Assembly (NCBI RefSeq): GCF_000621505.1
Contig: NZ_JHYD01000031.1
Span: forward strand, 1 to 64,000
Length of the DNA stretch: 64,000 bases
Origin: Ruminiclostridium cellobioparum DSM 1351 = ATCC 15832
Lineage (GTDB): Bacteria; Bacillota; Clostridia; Acetivibrionales; DSM-1351
Direction of reading: 5' to 3'
Made by a program: the position numbers and the translations under genes. The notes under the pieces were generated by a model, which ran no database searches, had not been told where the DNA came from, and saw nothing but the letters and a program-made list of their open reading frames with translations. Shown here piece after piece: positions 16,378 through 26,290 of the stretch. Numbering within the stretch: the first letter of the stretch is position 1; each line of letters begins with the position of its first letter.

Positions 16378-17515
16378 CCTGCAGCCTCCTCTCTGCTTTT
16401 TTGCCGCTTTTACCCAAGCTTTTATAAATATTTTTGGTTTCAACAGCTATCCTGTCCCAGTTGTATTTATGCAGGATATAGGCCGATACCCTTTTCCTGA
16501 CATTTTCCACTTTGCTTTTATCCTTTATTAGCAGGTCTATTTTGTTTAAGAGATCTTCAACCCGGGATTTCTCAAAACTGTACCCCATTGTCCCTATCAC
16601 ATCCGTATTTTCGGTAATATTGCTTACAAGGCAGCAGCAGCCGTAGCTCATTGCCTCTAAAAGACTGATGGGAAGCCCTTCCACGTCTGATGGCAGCACA
16701 TAAAAATAAGCGTTGCTGTATAGCTCGGCCAATTCCCTGTCTCTGACAAAACCCGTGAATATTATATTTTCGTTATCCCTGCTCAATTGTTCCAGCTGCC
16801 TTCCATAGTCACCGCTGTGGCTCAGCCCGCCGGCTATGACCAGTTTCTTATCGGTATCCGCTCTTTTGAAGGCTTCTATCAGATAATGGGCACCCTTTTC
16901 GGGAACTATCCTGGCAAGAAATAAAACATAATCATTATAATCCAACCCGTATTTCTCTTTTATTATCAGGGGTTTAAGCATATCTGGCCGTTCAACCCCG
17001 TTAGGAATATACACCGCATCCTTCCCGTATTTTTCCTTATAATAATCAGCCAGATTTTTTGAAACGCTGATAAGTTTATGTGAGAATTTGGCTGCCGCAT
17101 ATTCGCCGAATTTGAGATAGGCCGAAGCAAGCCTCCCCCATTTTCCCCTCTGCCAGTCCAAACCATGTACCGTGCAGACAACCTTTTTGCCGAAAATCCG
17201 CGGAAGGAATGACAGGGTGGAGGGGCCCAAAGCGTGATAGTGAAATATGTCACAGCCCGACAATAATGCGTGTATGGTAGCTGTAAAAGTGTGAGTAATA
17301 GCATCCAGGTGCTTTGTATTGATAAATGGAGTGAATTTCAATGCCGTTCCGCAATATTTTTTGTTCTTTGGGTCCGTATCACAGTAGTTCTTCCTGCAAT
17401 AGACCTCCACTTCATAACCAAGGCAGGCCAGCCTTTTAGAGATTTCTTCCACATGGATCTCTATCCCGCCAGCTCTTGACGGAATCCCTTTTTGTCCTAT
17501 CATTGCTATTTTCAT
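16349..17515 (-). CDS. Glycosyltransferase family 4 protein
   Basis: A 388-residue retaining GT-B glycosyltransferase that would add a sugar from a nucleotide donor to the growing lipid-linked EPS repeat on the cytoplasmic side. The N-terminal GT4 acceptor domain starts MKIAMIGQKGIPSRAGGIE, the Gly-rich loop common in this branch. The C-terminal donor domain shows VLFLARIVPEKGAHYLIEAF and the nucleotide-binding EX7E region in YVLPSDVEGLPISLLEAMS. Its 3' end overlaps the nucleotidyltransferase gene and its last 20 residues are basic and Gly-rich. Sugar specificity is unknown. Confidence 0.92.
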   Translation of the reverse strand: MKIAMIGQKGIPSRAGGIEIHVEEISKRLACLGYEVEVYCRKNYCDTDPKNKKYCGTALKFTPFINTKHLDAITHTFTATIHALLSGCDIFHYHALGPSTLSFLPRIFGKKVVCTVHGLDWQRGKWGRLASAYLKFGEYAAAKFSHKLISVSKNLADYYKEKYGKDAVYIPNGVERPDMLKPLIIKEKYGLDYNDYVLFLARIVPEKGAHYLIEAFKRADTDKKLVIAGGLSHSGDYGRQLEQLSRDNENIIFTGFVRDRELAELYSNAYFYVLPSDVEGLPISLLEAMSYGCCCLVSNITENTDVIGTMGYSFEKSRVEDLLNKIDLLIKDKSKVENVRKRVSAYILHKYNWDRIAVETKNIYKSLGKSGKKAERRLQGGGKSQNLN

Positions 17516-17573
17516 TTCCCTGTTCTCCCTCTGCTCCTGCTGCTTGTTATAAATTTCTGCTGTCTCTTCTGAA

Positions 17574-19085
17574 TCAGTTCAGCCGCAGCTTACTGATTTT
17601 TTTGACAATCGTGCTTATATAGTTTTGTTTTATATAGCTGAATTCGGCTGTTTTTCTTAAAAAGGCACAGAACAGAATGTTCGGAACCAGACCGCAAACC
17701 AGGACTTTTACAATAAATCCTGCCAGGGTGACCTGGGTATTCCATTTTGTAAGCATATATACAGCTGTCCCCGAGACAGCCATGATCAGGAGGTACATAA
17801 ACTGCTTTTTAAAATAATCCGCGGATTTCTTTTTAAAATATATTTTATAAAGCATCAAGGGCTCATACCAGAAGTTGGTACACAGCCTGGATACAGGAGC
17901 AGCCAGCAATATTCCCCCCAGCCCTGCCAGCCTGCCGAGTATTACCGATATTACAATGTTTAATACCGCTGTTACCATGAATACATATTTTGTGTGTTTG
18001 AAAAGTCCCACACTGTCCCTGAATATCCAAACGGGATTGATTATCCCCATTATATAGAAATTAAGTATTATGGCCCCCACCGTTAGCCTGTCGAGTATGT
18101 ATTCACTGCCTATCCACACCGTAATAAAATCATTGAACAGTATGAAAAGTGCTATTGCGGAAAAGCCGGTTATCCAGAAGGCAATGAAGTTGAGAACATT
18201 GAAAATACTGCATTTGTGTTCAGGCTCTGCCGATATGTTCAGGTTTCCTATGCTGGCATTCATTGATGAAAATATTATATTGATAAATAATAACAGTGCG
18301 GTGATATACATACCGTAGTTTGAGTAATATCCCACCCAAACCGTTCCTATCATTATGGAAATCATTATGTTGGTTGAATTGTTAAGCAGTACCCCGCCCA
18401 GCTTATAGAGAAAAAGGGATTTGATATTATCGAAAATGACCCGCCTTTCATCTTTATCGAGAACATCCCTGCCGGTAATATATGGATACAACCTTACTGC
18501 CTTCCTTGAAAGAAAATAATTATTGCCGAATGTGCACAGTATCTGCGCCCCCAGATAATATAAAAAGCTGTGAGTGGCAACAAGCAATGCCGACTGCAGA
18601 ATGAACTGCACCAGGTAAAAGGCAAAGTAATAAATCTTTGTAATATACATTTTCTGGTCGGCATTGACAATTGATACCCTATAGGAGAATAGATACGAGA
18701 ATACCGTATTACATAAATATAGAACATAATACATTGTTATATCTGCTATTGCCTTTTCGGTATTGACCAATAAGGGCAGGAAGGGCACCAGTAAAAGCCC
18801 GGCAGCCGCAACGACCCCCGCGACAATGAGATACAGCTTCCTATAGTATTGCATTATGGCTGCAACCTTTGGCCTGTCCTCCCGGCTAAGGGGCTTGTAG
18901 AGCGCATACATTATGGCGTTTCCGATGCCCAGCTCGGCCAGTGAAAGCACAGTCAGTATATTGTTGAACAGTCCGTTTATTCCAAGGTACTCCACTCCCA
19001 TGGTTTTGATGAATATTGTCCTTGAAATAAAATTGAGAAGGGTTATCAATACCTGGTTGACAAGCCCCACCGAAATATTCCTCAT
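17574..19085 (-). CDS. Wzx-like polysaccharide flippase
   Basis: A 503-residue integral membrane protein of the MATE/PST oligosaccharide flippase superfamily, with about 12-14 hydrophobic helices. It would move the undecaprenyl-linked repeat unit across the membrane. Family-like sequence is seen at the N-terminus (NISVGLVNQVLITLLNFISR) and MGVEYLGINGLFNNILTVL. The annotated ATG has no good ribosome binding site, and the frame is open upstream with family-like sequence (ETRTFNS before MRN), so the true start may be a non-standard codon further upstream. It follows the pyruvyl transferase gene by 68 bases. Confidence 0.9.
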   Translation of the reverse strand: MRNISVGLVNQVLITLLNFISRTIFIKTMGVEYLGINGLFNNILTVLSLAELGIGNAIMYALYKPLSREDRPKVAAIMQYYRKLYLIVAGVVAAAGLLLVPFLPLLVNTEKAIADITMYYVLYLCNTVFSYLFSYRVSIVNADQKMYITKIYYFAFYLVQFILQSALLVATHSFLYYLGAQILCTFGNNYFLSRKAVRLYPYITGRDVLDKDERRVIFDNIKSLFLYKLGGVLLNNSTNIMISIMIGTVWVGYYSNYGMYITALLLFINIIFSSMNASIGNLNISAEPEHKCSIFNVLNFIAFWITGFSAIALFILFNDFITVWIGSEYILDRLTVGAIILNFYIMGIINPVWIFRDSVGLFKHTKYVFMVTAVLNIVISVILGRLAGLGGILLAAPVSRLCTNFWYEPLMLYKIYFKKKSADYFKKQFMYLLIMAVSGTAVYMLTKWNTQVTLAGFIVKVLVCGLVPNILFCAFLRKTAEFSYIKQNYISTIVKKISKLRLN

Positions 19086-19153
19086 TGAATTAAAGGTTCT
19101 TGTCTCCCCCGACGTATTGCTGCCGTATTTTATCTTATTCCGGATAAAGCTGT

Positions 19154-20248
19154 TTATACAACCACCTTCCCATCCTCCAGCAGCATGGCAATCTGAGCAA
19201 ACCTGGATTTAACCTGCTGATTATCATAACTGCAGTTTTGAAGTGAATACAATTCAGGAATATACTTTTTTACATCCCGGCAGTCGTCTAAAAAACGGAT
19301 GTAATTCAAATTCCTGATCCACTCATAAACACCCTTGACCTTATGGTTATAATTGCTGAGGGCAATACAGGGCGTTTCGGTAATGGCACAAAAAATCATT
19401 CCGTGCAGCCGGTCTGTGATAACAAGCCGGGAACTTCTGAATTCACTTAATTTCATTTCAAGTTCGGTGTTCCGGCGGGTCAGGGGTATATGCCCACAAC
19501 TGCTGATGGTATCGGTGTATCTGATTGAACCGGTATACTGCCTGCAGCTCTCAATGAGCTCTGCACACTGGGTCTGGGTGAGACTTTTTTCAACGTCATT
19601 TCTCAGGCAGATCAAAATACCGTCCCGTTTAAGCCGGGGACCGGCTCTGTTTAAATAAAGTACGGCATCCGGTTTCAAATAAACCCTGTTGTTGGGATAT
19701 GCATTTTTCATTATTTCATAGGAATACTTTTCCCGTGCAATGATATGCAGGTCCCCATGAGCCGAATATATCCCCTTTGATCTCTCGAACTCACGCCTTC
19801 CGTATTCACTGTCACCATAGAATATGGTCTGGGGCATTATGACTATCCTGTTATGGGGGAACTGTTTTATGATAAGACGGATCAGTTCTTCATAAAAGAA
19901 CCATTCCACCCCCATGCCCCCCCCGCCGTTAATTAAAATAACATCCTTCTTATCTATAAATCTTTTAATGCACCTGTAATGCTTGTTGTACATGTCAAAT
20001 GAAATCTCATATATCTGATAATCCGGCAGCTCCCTTTCCAGAAACTCCAGGGTGGCGGCTGCAATCGCATGATCTCCGAGGTTGGAATGTTCCGGAGTCC
20101 CAATAAAGTATATTTTTTTACCGGCTTCTCTGCTTTTATAAGCCGGATAATTCTTAAAATAGCCATACAGGCCTATCAAACCCCTGAATATTTTTTTTGC
20201 CATGGGCTGAAATGCTTCCGGAATTAGTTTTCGCACTATTTTTGTCAT
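19154..20248 (-). CDS. Polysaccharide pyruvyl transferase family protein
   Basis: A 364-residue protein of the CsaB/WcaK-like family. These enzymes transfer a ketal pyruvate from phosphoenolpyruvate onto EPS sugars, adding negative charge. Characteristic blocks are YFIGTPEHSNLGDHAIAAAT near residue 50, ILINGGGGMGVEW, VIMPQTIFYGD and, in the C-terminal half, VITDRLHGMIFCAITETPCI. The start is the ATG with AGGGGTG about 10 bases upstream; a GTG five codons earlier is also possible. In SLH-bearing bacteria a pyruvylated wall polymer is the ligand for SLH domains, but that role belongs to CsaB proper; here EPS decoration is more likely from context. Confidence 0.9.
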   Translation of the reverse strand: MTKIVRKLIPEAFQPMAKKIFRGLIGLYGYFKNYPAYKSREAGKKIYFIGTPEHSNLGDHAIAAATLEFLERELPDYQIYEISFDMYNKHYRCIKRFIDKKDVILINGGGGMGVEWFFYEELIRLIIKQFPHNRIVIMPQTIFYGDSEYGRREFERSKGIYSAHGDLHIIAREKYSYEIMKNAYPNNRVYLKPDAVLYLNRAGPRLKRDGILICLRNDVEKSLTQTQCAELIESCRQYTGSIRYTDTISSCGHIPLTRRNTELEMKLSEFRSSRLVITDRLHGMIFCAITETPCIALSNYNHKVKGVYEWIRNLNYIRFLDDCRDVKKYIPELYSLQNCSYDNQQVKSRFAQIAMLLEDGKVVV

Positions 20249-20305
20249 ATTCAAGACAGTCACCCCTGTTCAATATATAATGTTTCCCTTATGCTTTGAA
20301 AAGTG

Positions 20306-21538
20306 TCAGACTGCTTGTACCGACCTCTTTACACGGGTTTGAATAGACATGTCGTATATTCCGGTGAGGGTGTCTATATATTTATCTATGGAAAATTTGT
20401 CAATCTTGTCAAAACACCGGCTTGAAAATTTTTGGAGCAGCTCTTCATTGCAATACAAATAGTTGATTTTCTCGGCCAGATCCTCCGCATCTGCCGGATT
20501 GAACAGCAACCCGTCGGAGCCGTCGTCGATCAGCTCGGGTATCCCGCCTATCCTGGCTCCAATAACAGGAGTACCGTACATCTGTGATTCCAATATGGAC
20601 AGCGGACAATTTTCATACCATTCCGAGGGGCAGACCGAAAACAGCGCCTCTCTTATGTATTTTTTCAGTTCTTCTCCCTGTTTAAAGCCCAAAAACTCAA
20701 TATTTTTAATTCCCGCCAATTTATATTCCAGTTCTCCGCAGCCCACAAAAACAAATTTTATGTGTGGAAGCCTGGAACAGGCCTCTGCCAATGTGCTTAT
20801 GCCCTTTTCATTTGCTATTCTTCCAAAGTATAAAACATAGGGTTTCTTGGTCCCCCCTTCCATTCCCACTTTCTCATCCACAAAATTGTGCAGGACAACG
20901 ATCTTGTCGACCGGAAGGCCTGCCTGCATTTCAGAAATTTTGTCCTTTAAAAAATTGCTGGGCGATATAAAGCAGTCAATGAGCCGGTATGCCCTCAATT
21001 TCCGGTATATGAAGCTTTCTGCAGCCCCCATGGCACTCTTGGCAAGTGAATTGTCAATGCATTTTTGTACGATGCAATTCAGGAACTTCCCATCCCGGCA
21101 CTTTTCACATGTTCTATTGTTCATATCGTTAAAAAGCTTATGATTGGGACAGACTATCTGCGGGTCGTGAAGGGTCTGAACCACCGGAAGGTTGTATTTC
21201 CTTATGGAATACAGTATGGAAGGTGTGATCTGATAATTGTAATTGTTGAGGTGAACTATGTTTGGCCTGAAATTGCGTATGACTTTATCAATTTTCTTTT
21301 TTGCCTCAACCGAGTAAATGATCCTCAGAGGGTACAGGCCTTTCTTTAAGACGCTGCCTTTAAAGTCAAGCTTTCTTGTACACAGCCCCAGGCTGTTCCC
21401 CACAATATTCCTCGAATCCTGCATACCAAAGAATTCGACTTCATGCCCCAATTCCTTCATCCGTTTAAAAAGCTTGAATATGTATGTCTCACTTCCGCCG
21501 CGGTTAAACAGGAACTTGTTGACCACCAGTATTCTCAT
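20306..21538 (-). CDS. Glycosyltransferase family 4 protein
   Basis: A 410-residue GT4 enzyme of the EPS pathway. The acceptor domain begins MRILVVNKFLFNRGGSETYI, with the Gly-rich loop GGSE. An internal cysteine-rich insertion at about residues 128-155 (CPNHKLFNDMNNRTCEKCRD) is typical of a subset of GT4 proteins and may bind metal. The donor domain shows YVLYFGRIANEKGISTLAEA and the EX7E region in CPSEWYENCPLSILESQMYG. Its ATG overlaps the stop codon of the upstream radical SAM gene by one base. Donor and acceptor are unknown. Confidence 0.92.
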   Translation of the reverse strand: MRILVVNKFLFNRGGSETYIFKLFKRMKELGHEVEFFGMQDSRNIVGNSLGLCTRKLDFKGSVLKKGLYPLRIIYSVEAKKKIDKVIRNFRPNIVHLNNYNYQITPSILYSIRKYNLPVVQTLHDPQIVCPNHKLFNDMNNRTCEKCRDGKFLNCIVQKCIDNSLAKSAMGAAESFIYRKLRAYRLIDCFISPSNFLKDKISEMQAGLPVDKIVVLHNFVDEKVGMEGGTKKPYVLYFGRIANEKGISTLAEACSRLPHIKFVFVGCGELEYKLAGIKNIEFLGFKQGEELKKYIREALFSVCPSEWYENCPLSILESQMYGTPVIGARIGGIPELIDDGSDGLLFNPADAEDLAEKINYLYCNEELLQKFSSRCFDKIDKFSIDKYIDTLTGIYDMSIQTRVKRSVQAV

Positions 21539-22599
21539 TAATTTGTCTCCCGTAATTTGAATTTTTTTTCGGCATAGCCGTCCTTAGTCCGTCCCTCATC
21601 TAGGTTTATAAACCCGTTCTCCTTCAAGCTGTAACCGCCGGCCAGTTTATGCTTCAACACCCATAGGGCGGGTATCCAGATTTTCTGTTTCATTGCGGGA
21701 GCAGCACTTCCTATCATCCAGCAATTCCTGGGACATTTTTTCACCATATTCCTCACTTCTTCGGCCTCCGGTGAATTCCATATTTCATCCCACTCCTTAT
21801 CATGGAGGTTCCCCATTGACATTTTTTCAGCACTTCCGTTACAGGGCAGCACATCCCCGAAGGGATCGACAAAAAAGCCGCTGCTTCCCATATTGCAGGG
21901 CAGATATCTTTTATTGCCGTAGATGTAATTTATTAATCCGTGATTAAAGTACGCCCTGAACCACTTTTTGGGCGATCCGGATTTAAGCAGTTTATTTATA
22001 AGCTTCTCGAAGGCCTTTGAAACCTTGAGTTTATCCTCTATTTTGTTATCTGTTTTTCTGAAATAAAAAGAATTGTGCAAAGCAGCCGTTGCAAACTCCA
22101 TTCCCAGCTCGTCGGATAATTCATATAAAGGCAGCAGGTCCTGCGCGTTCATTTCCTGTACCGTACACCCGAAGCCCACATCCCTGTGTCCCTCGGCTAC
22201 AAGCTTTTTCAAGGTGCCGTATCCCCTTTTGAATCCTTCCGGTATCCCCCGTATATGGTCATTTGACTCCTCAAGTCCCTCAATACTTATCCTGATTCCA
22301 ACCCTGGGGTATTCCCGGCACAATTGCAGTATCCTGTCGGTGAAATAGCCGTTTGTGGAAATAACAATCCTCCTGGTTTTTTTATAAAGTTCACCTACAA
22401 TTTCGCTTATGTCATTTCTAATAAAGGGCTCACCACCTGTAATATTCACAAAAGACATTGCGGGAAGCTTTTTTATTATATCCGTTCCAAGTTCTTCCCC
22501 GGGTTTGCTAGGATCCTTGAAGCAGTCGCACATGTTGCACCTGGCGTTGCAGCGGTAGGTTATTATTACTGATCCGTATAATAATGTGGATTTACTCAT
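21538..22599 (-). CDS. Radical SAM protein in EPS operon, function unknown
   Basis: A 353-residue radical SAM enzyme, distinct from the one in the RiPP module. The cluster motif is C17-NAR-C21-NM-C24, then NITGGEPF. The C-terminal region has paired cysteines (YLPCNMGSSG, VLPCNGSA, KCPRNCWM), as in SPASM/twitch domains. The start is the ATG with GGGAG upstream rather than an ATG five codons earlier. It sits between two glycosyltransferase genes and not next to a precursor gene. Possible roles are sugar modification or a second peptide modification; the sequence does not decide. Confidence 0.85.
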   Translation of the reverse strand: MSKSTLLYGSVIITYRCNARCNMCDCFKDPSKPGEELGTDIIKKLPAMSFVNITGGEPFIRNDISEIVGELYKKTRRIVISTNGYFTDRILQLCREYPRVGIRISIEGLEESNDHIRGIPEGFKRGYGTLKKLVAEGHRDVGFGCTVQEMNAQDLLPLYELSDELGMEFATAALHNSFYFRKTDNKIEDKLKVSKAFEKLINKLLKSGSPKKWFRAYFNHGLINYIYGNKRYLPCNMGSSGFFVDPFGDVLPCNGSAEKMSMGNLHDKEWDEIWNSPEAEEVRNMVKKCPRNCWMIGSAAPAMKQKIWIPALWVLKHKLAGGYSLKENGFINLDEGRTKDGYAEKKFKLRETN

Positions 22600-22629
22600 A
22601 CCAGACTCCCTCAACTTTCATATTTTTTT

Positions 22630-22683
22630 AAGTCAGTTACTATCGGCTGAAAGCCGACGGCTTTGAACCGTAATTGACTTTGG
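22630..22683. repeat. Palindromic repeat, copy 2, overlapping a gene end
   Basis: AAGTCAGTTACTATCGGC...CGTAATTGACTTTGG, the same outer arms as the copy at 8226-8265, but with a longer middle that holds GGCT/AGCC and CGGCT pairings. It covers the stop codon and about the last 14 codons of the GT2 gene, so it may have replaced the original 3' end. Confidence 0.6.
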
Positions 22684-23692
22684 AAAGGTTCTCAATTTTA
22701 TAGCAGAAAACTTTTAAACCGGTAAGTAATTTTTTTGAAATCCAATGCAGTCCGCATAAGACATTGATGCTCATTCCGCTTTTCAGAAGATATAGGGCCA
22801 GCCTCTCGGTTTTCTTTAAATCATGGCTTTGTATGGCGGCTTTGTAATTATTTAAAACATTATTTTTCAGGTCGGTAAGTATCCGGGAGTATTTGCTTTT
22901 ATGCATGCCTGCTTCATAAATAAGCCACAGGCTGGCCAGTGCAAAAAAGGTTTGAGCCTCCATATCATACATGCCTCCCCTGCTTTTTGAAAAATCCACA
23001 AGCTTCCGGCACTGTTCCACAAACTGGAGCTTCTTTGCACTAAAACCTGAGTTTACAATGCTTCCCGGTCTCTGGACATAATAATATTTGGGTTCACTCT
23101 TATATATTACGGTTTTGGAACTGTCCAGAAGCTTGTACGTTACGGCTATGTCCTCATATAACTCATTTTCCGGAAACCTTATCCGGTCAAAAAGTACTTT
23201 TTTATAGAGCTTGTCACAAACATAATTTTCAAAATGTTTTCTGCCCAACAGAGTTCTGATTGCCTCCTCATTATTCATGCATCTGCATACGCCGCCGGGC
23301 TTGGTATGGCAAATGCGTCCATCTTCGTATACAAAATAAAATGAGCATATGGATATATCGGCCCCATATTTTACAAGGTTTTCATACAAAAAATTGTACA
23401 TGTCCGGAGCAATATAGTCATCTGAATCTACAAACCCCACATATTCACCTTTTGCAGCATCCAGGCCGGCATTTCTGGCAGAGGAAAGCCCTCCGTTTTC
23501 TTTGTCGATAAAAACAATTCGTGGGTCCTTTCGGGCATATTCCCGGCAGATTTGTCCTGAATTATCAGTTGATCCGTCATTTACAAGCACCACCTCAAAG
23601 TCCTGAAATGTCTGGGACAATATACTGTCCAGACACCGTCTTAAAAATTGCTCCACATTATAAACAGGGACAATTATGCTTATCTTTGGCAT
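22640..23692 (-). CDS. Glycosyltransferase family 2 protein
   Basis: A 350-residue inverting GT-A glycosyltransferase. It starts MPKISIIVPVYNVEQFLRRC and shows the nucleotide-binding NDGSTDNSG, then ENGGLSSARNAGLD and the metal-binding DxD in GFVDSDDYI. It would add one residue to the EPS repeat. Its start overlaps the end of the upstream polymerase gene by 13 bases. The final 14 or so codons come from a palindromic intergenic-type repeat, so the C-terminus is probably not conserved with relatives. Confidence 0.94.
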   Translation of the reverse strand: MPKISIIVPVYNVEQFLRRCLDSILSQTFQDFEVVLVNDGSTDNSGQICREYARKDPRIVFIDKENGGLSSARNAGLDAAKGEYVGFVDSDDYIAPDMYNFLYENLVKYGADISICSFYFVYEDGRICHTKPGGVCRCMNNEEAIRTLLGRKHFENYVCDKLYKKVLFDRIRFPENELYEDIAVTYKLLDSSKTVIYKSEPKYYYVQRPGSIVNSGFSAKKLQFVEQCRKLVDFSKSRGGMYDMEAQTFFALASLWLIYEAGMHKSKYSRILTDLKNNVLNNYKAAIQSHDLKKTERLALYLLKSGMSINVLCGLHWISKKLLTGLKVFCYKIENLSKVNYGSKPSAFSR

Positions 23693-24963
23693 TCCAAACC
23701 ACCTTTTTTTATTATTTTACTCGCGTCATTATGCAAGTGATTTACCTGTCTTGTCTGGCTTACGGCCACACCTATGATCATAAAAAGATTTACGCTGTAG
23801 TAATTGGCAAAACTGGATTCCGAAGTACTGGATACCAGCAGATAAATAAAAGGGATCAGGCAAAAAAGCAGTATATTTGAATCAAAATCCCTCAGTTTTT
23901 TTATTAACAAGGAAAATTGCAGGATTACAAGTATAAACAGGAACAGGCCCATATACCCGAATTGTCCCAATATCATAGGCCAAAAAGTATCGGATATGAA
24001 AAACGGATTATTTTTTGTCAGCCCCCAGGTGCTGCTCAAATTATACATATTATACAGCGGAGAATAAGCGGCCCCTGATATGTAAGACCCGAATGTACCG
24101 AAGCCCGAACCCATAGGAAAATAATCATTTGCTATTTTAATACCGGTTGAAGTGAGCAAATTCCTCGGACTGTCATCACTGTCGAAATAATAGGCATTGA
24201 TCTGGGGTATTATACACGAAATTATAACTATTGCAGCCGCTATGACAGTTACGGCTTTTATATATTTAAGCTTTCTCAAGGGAGTCAGGAACAGCAGATA
24301 GATTATTACCATACCAATGGCTTTCATTCTGAAGGTGCTGACACATACAAGTATTATCTGCAATAAATATATGTAATCAGTCAGCCTGTTTTCAAAAACC
24401 AGAGTTAAATATGTAAGCGTAACTACACAGAATAAGGCTAAATACGTGGGGTGACTGAAAAAAAGTTTTTCGGAATGCATGAAAAATCTTTTATCCCCTT
24501 TTGGGAACACATTAAATATAATATCCAGTAATGTAATCACGAATGTAACAGTTGTAATTGTCCTGAAGGTCGCACGTATGTATTTCCTGTAGTCCATCAA
24601 TATAACGCCGCCGAAACATATCCTTGCAAAAAAATATCCTCCAAGGAATTTGGAGACTATTACCAGATCGGATATTGCCGCACTCAGGCTTTGGAACTTG
24701 TTAACCAGGGAAGATATTATGCCGGTCAATATAAAAAGTATATATAGAAAAATTATGATTTGTTCTTCTTTGTATAATTTTTCGTTCTTATATATATATA
24801 AGATGAACACCACCGGCAGGAATACAAATCCGATAAATTCGTCAACCGATTTGAACACCGGCACATACTGTTGCAGCAAATCCTGATACAGGAGGAGCAG
24901 CGTTATGCCCAGAAATAGAAAGAAGGACTTGTTTCTGTTCCGTTCATAGTATAAGCTATCCAT
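23680..24963 (-). CDS. Wzy-like polysaccharide polymerase
   Basis: A 427-residue protein with about 10-12 membrane helices and a large extracytoplasmic loop at roughly residues 250-340, the layout of O-antigen/EPS polymerases. Sequence identity within this group is low, so the call rests on topology, the loop motif (NDYFPMGSGFGTFGSYISG) and the place next to glycosyltransferases, Wzx and Wzz-like genes. It would join repeat units on the outside of the membrane. Its start overlaps the end of the upstream beta-helix gene by 8 bases. Confidence 0.85.
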   Translation of the reverse strand: MDSLYYERNRNKSFFLFLGITLLLLYQDLLQQYVPVFKSVDEFIGFVFLPVVFILYIYKNEKLYKEEQIIIFLYILFILTGIISSLVNKFQSLSAAISDLVIVSKFLGGYFFARICFGGVILMDYRKYIRATFRTITTVTFVITLLDIIFNVFPKGDKRFFMHSEKLFFSHPTYLALFCVVTLTYLTLVFENRLTDYIYLLQIILVCVSTFRMKAIGMVIIYLLFLTPLRKLKYIKAVTVIAAAIVIISCIIPQINAYYFDSDDSPRNLLTSTGIKIANDYFPMGSGFGTFGSYISGAAYSPLYNMYNLSSTWGLTKNNPFFISDTFWPMILGQFGYMGLFLFILVILQFSLLIKKLRDFDSNILLFCLIPFIYLLVSSTSESSFANYYSVNLFMIIGVAVSQTRQVNHLHNDASKIIKKGGLECQR

Positions 24964-26260
24964 ATTTTGCCCCTTTGTTGATTACTGAGTCCTTATCCTG
25001 TTTCTTGCTGTCAGTGTACAGGCTGAAATCTCCCGGATAGTATTTTTCTTCTTTCCAAAAGCAAAATAGTTTTTGAATGTCCTGATAATAGCTGTTCCTT
25101 GAAAGCATCAAAGCGTCTGTTCCGTTGAATCGGGCATCAATATATATAATTGTAAAACCGGCCTCCTTCATTATATTGTTTGTAATAATTAGTTTTTCCA
25201 GCTGTGCGGCGTTTGGATACAGGCAAATATGAATACCGGAAGGGTCCGGTCTTTGCGTGTGCCCCCAGCCGCCGCCGGCGTTACTGCAGGTGTTTCCGGC
25301 AAACAGGATATTTCCTGTATAGGATTCCGCAGGTGAATTCCAGTATTCAAAACTATATTCACAGTTCCAAATCTTGTTGTTTTTGTATGTAATATTATAC
25401 TGTTTTTTTATCTCTCCGCTGTTCTGATTGGTAACCCCTGCATCATATATCTCCCATATATTGCAGCCTTCAACAAGATTATCATAAGCCTCTCCCCAGA
25501 ACTCAATACCGTTTCCGTATCTGGTCCGTCTCTCATCGGTATATAAGTCGCCTCCCCCAACATAGCTGATATCACAGTTCCTGATGGTGATGTCATGTGT
25601 GCTATACCCTCCAATGCCATGTGCCGCCCCGTATTTCAGTGCCAGGCCGTCATATTCAACATAGCTCTTGTTGGATTGATTGATGATGTATCTGTTTACC
25701 GCACACTCAATACTATTATACTTTTGGGAAGGATTTTCATATGAAAACAACAGGACATTACCTGTTTGGGAATCATAGTAAAACCGGCCCTGGCTGTTGA
25801 GCCCGTTTTCATTCCAGACCTTTTGCCCGCATTCGGAATTATCGAATATGATGTTTCCTATGTCCAGCTCCCCTGCCGACGTTCTCCAAATATTCAAGGC
25901 AGACTGCTCCCAGCTGCCCATATCACTTTTATCAATTGACCCCAATATGACCGGCTTTTCTTTGCCCGGTCCATAGCCGGTATATTTTATGGCAAGCCTG
26001 GCATTCCCGCTCTGCGGAACCAGCTGTCCTCTCCATACGTCGCCTCTTTTGAAGCAGATAATATCTCCGGGTTTAAATTTATAATTGTTGACCTGTTCCA
26101 GACTCCTCCACGGAGCTCTCTTGCTCAGGCCGGAATTATCATCATTCCCGCTGCTGCTCACATAGTAATGGGTGGAGCCGGCTCCTTTATACCTGTATAA
26201 TAAAATTACAATAATAACTATAATGATAATTATTACGGCTGCAGCCAATTTTTTAGACAA
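24956..26260 (-). CDS. Membrane-anchored right-handed beta-helix protein
   Basis: A 434-residue protein with an N-terminal membrane anchor of repeated Ile/Val (residues 6-23), then an extracytoplasmic domain that opens with THYYVSSSGNDDNSGLSKRA, the start of many parallel beta-helix (pectate-lyase-like) proteins. Short repeats with Asn and Gly follow (DITIRNCDISYVGGG, NLVEGCNIWEIYDAG, NILFAGNTCSNAGGG). Such proteins in EPS operons may cut, epimerise or bind the polymer; no catalytic residues can be assigned with confidence. The start is TTG with GGAGG 8 bases upstream. Confidence 0.82.
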   Translation of the reverse strand: MSKKLAAAVIIIIIVIIVILLYRYKGAGSTHYYVSSSGNDDNSGLSKRAPWRSLEQVNNYKFKPGDIICFKRGDVWRGQLVPQSGNARLAIKYTGYGPGKEKPVILGSIDKSDMGSWEQSALNIWRTSAGELDIGNIIFDNSECGQKVWNENGLNSQGRFYYDSQTGNVLLFSYENPSQKYNSIECAVNRYIINQSNKSYVEYDGLALKYGAAHGIGGYSTHDITIRNCDISYVGGGDLYTDERRTRYGNGIEFWGEAYDNLVEGCNIWEIYDAGVTNQNSGEIKKQYNITYKNNKIWNCEYSFEYWNSPAESYTGNILFAGNTCSNAGGGWGHTQRPDPSGIHICLYPNAAQLEKLIITNNIMKEAGFTIIYIDARFNGTDALMLSRNSYYQDIQKLFCFWKEEKYYPGDFSLYTDSKKQDKDSVINKGAKYG

Positions 26261-26290
26261 ATGAATATCCTCCTGTCAGCCTTTATTGTA

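Noticed and set aside
9870-16443. Calling the module a lasso-peptide cluster
   Set aside because: No asparagine-synthetase-like cyclase or transglutaminase-like protease is present in the run; only accessory genes and the leader motif resemble lasso systems.
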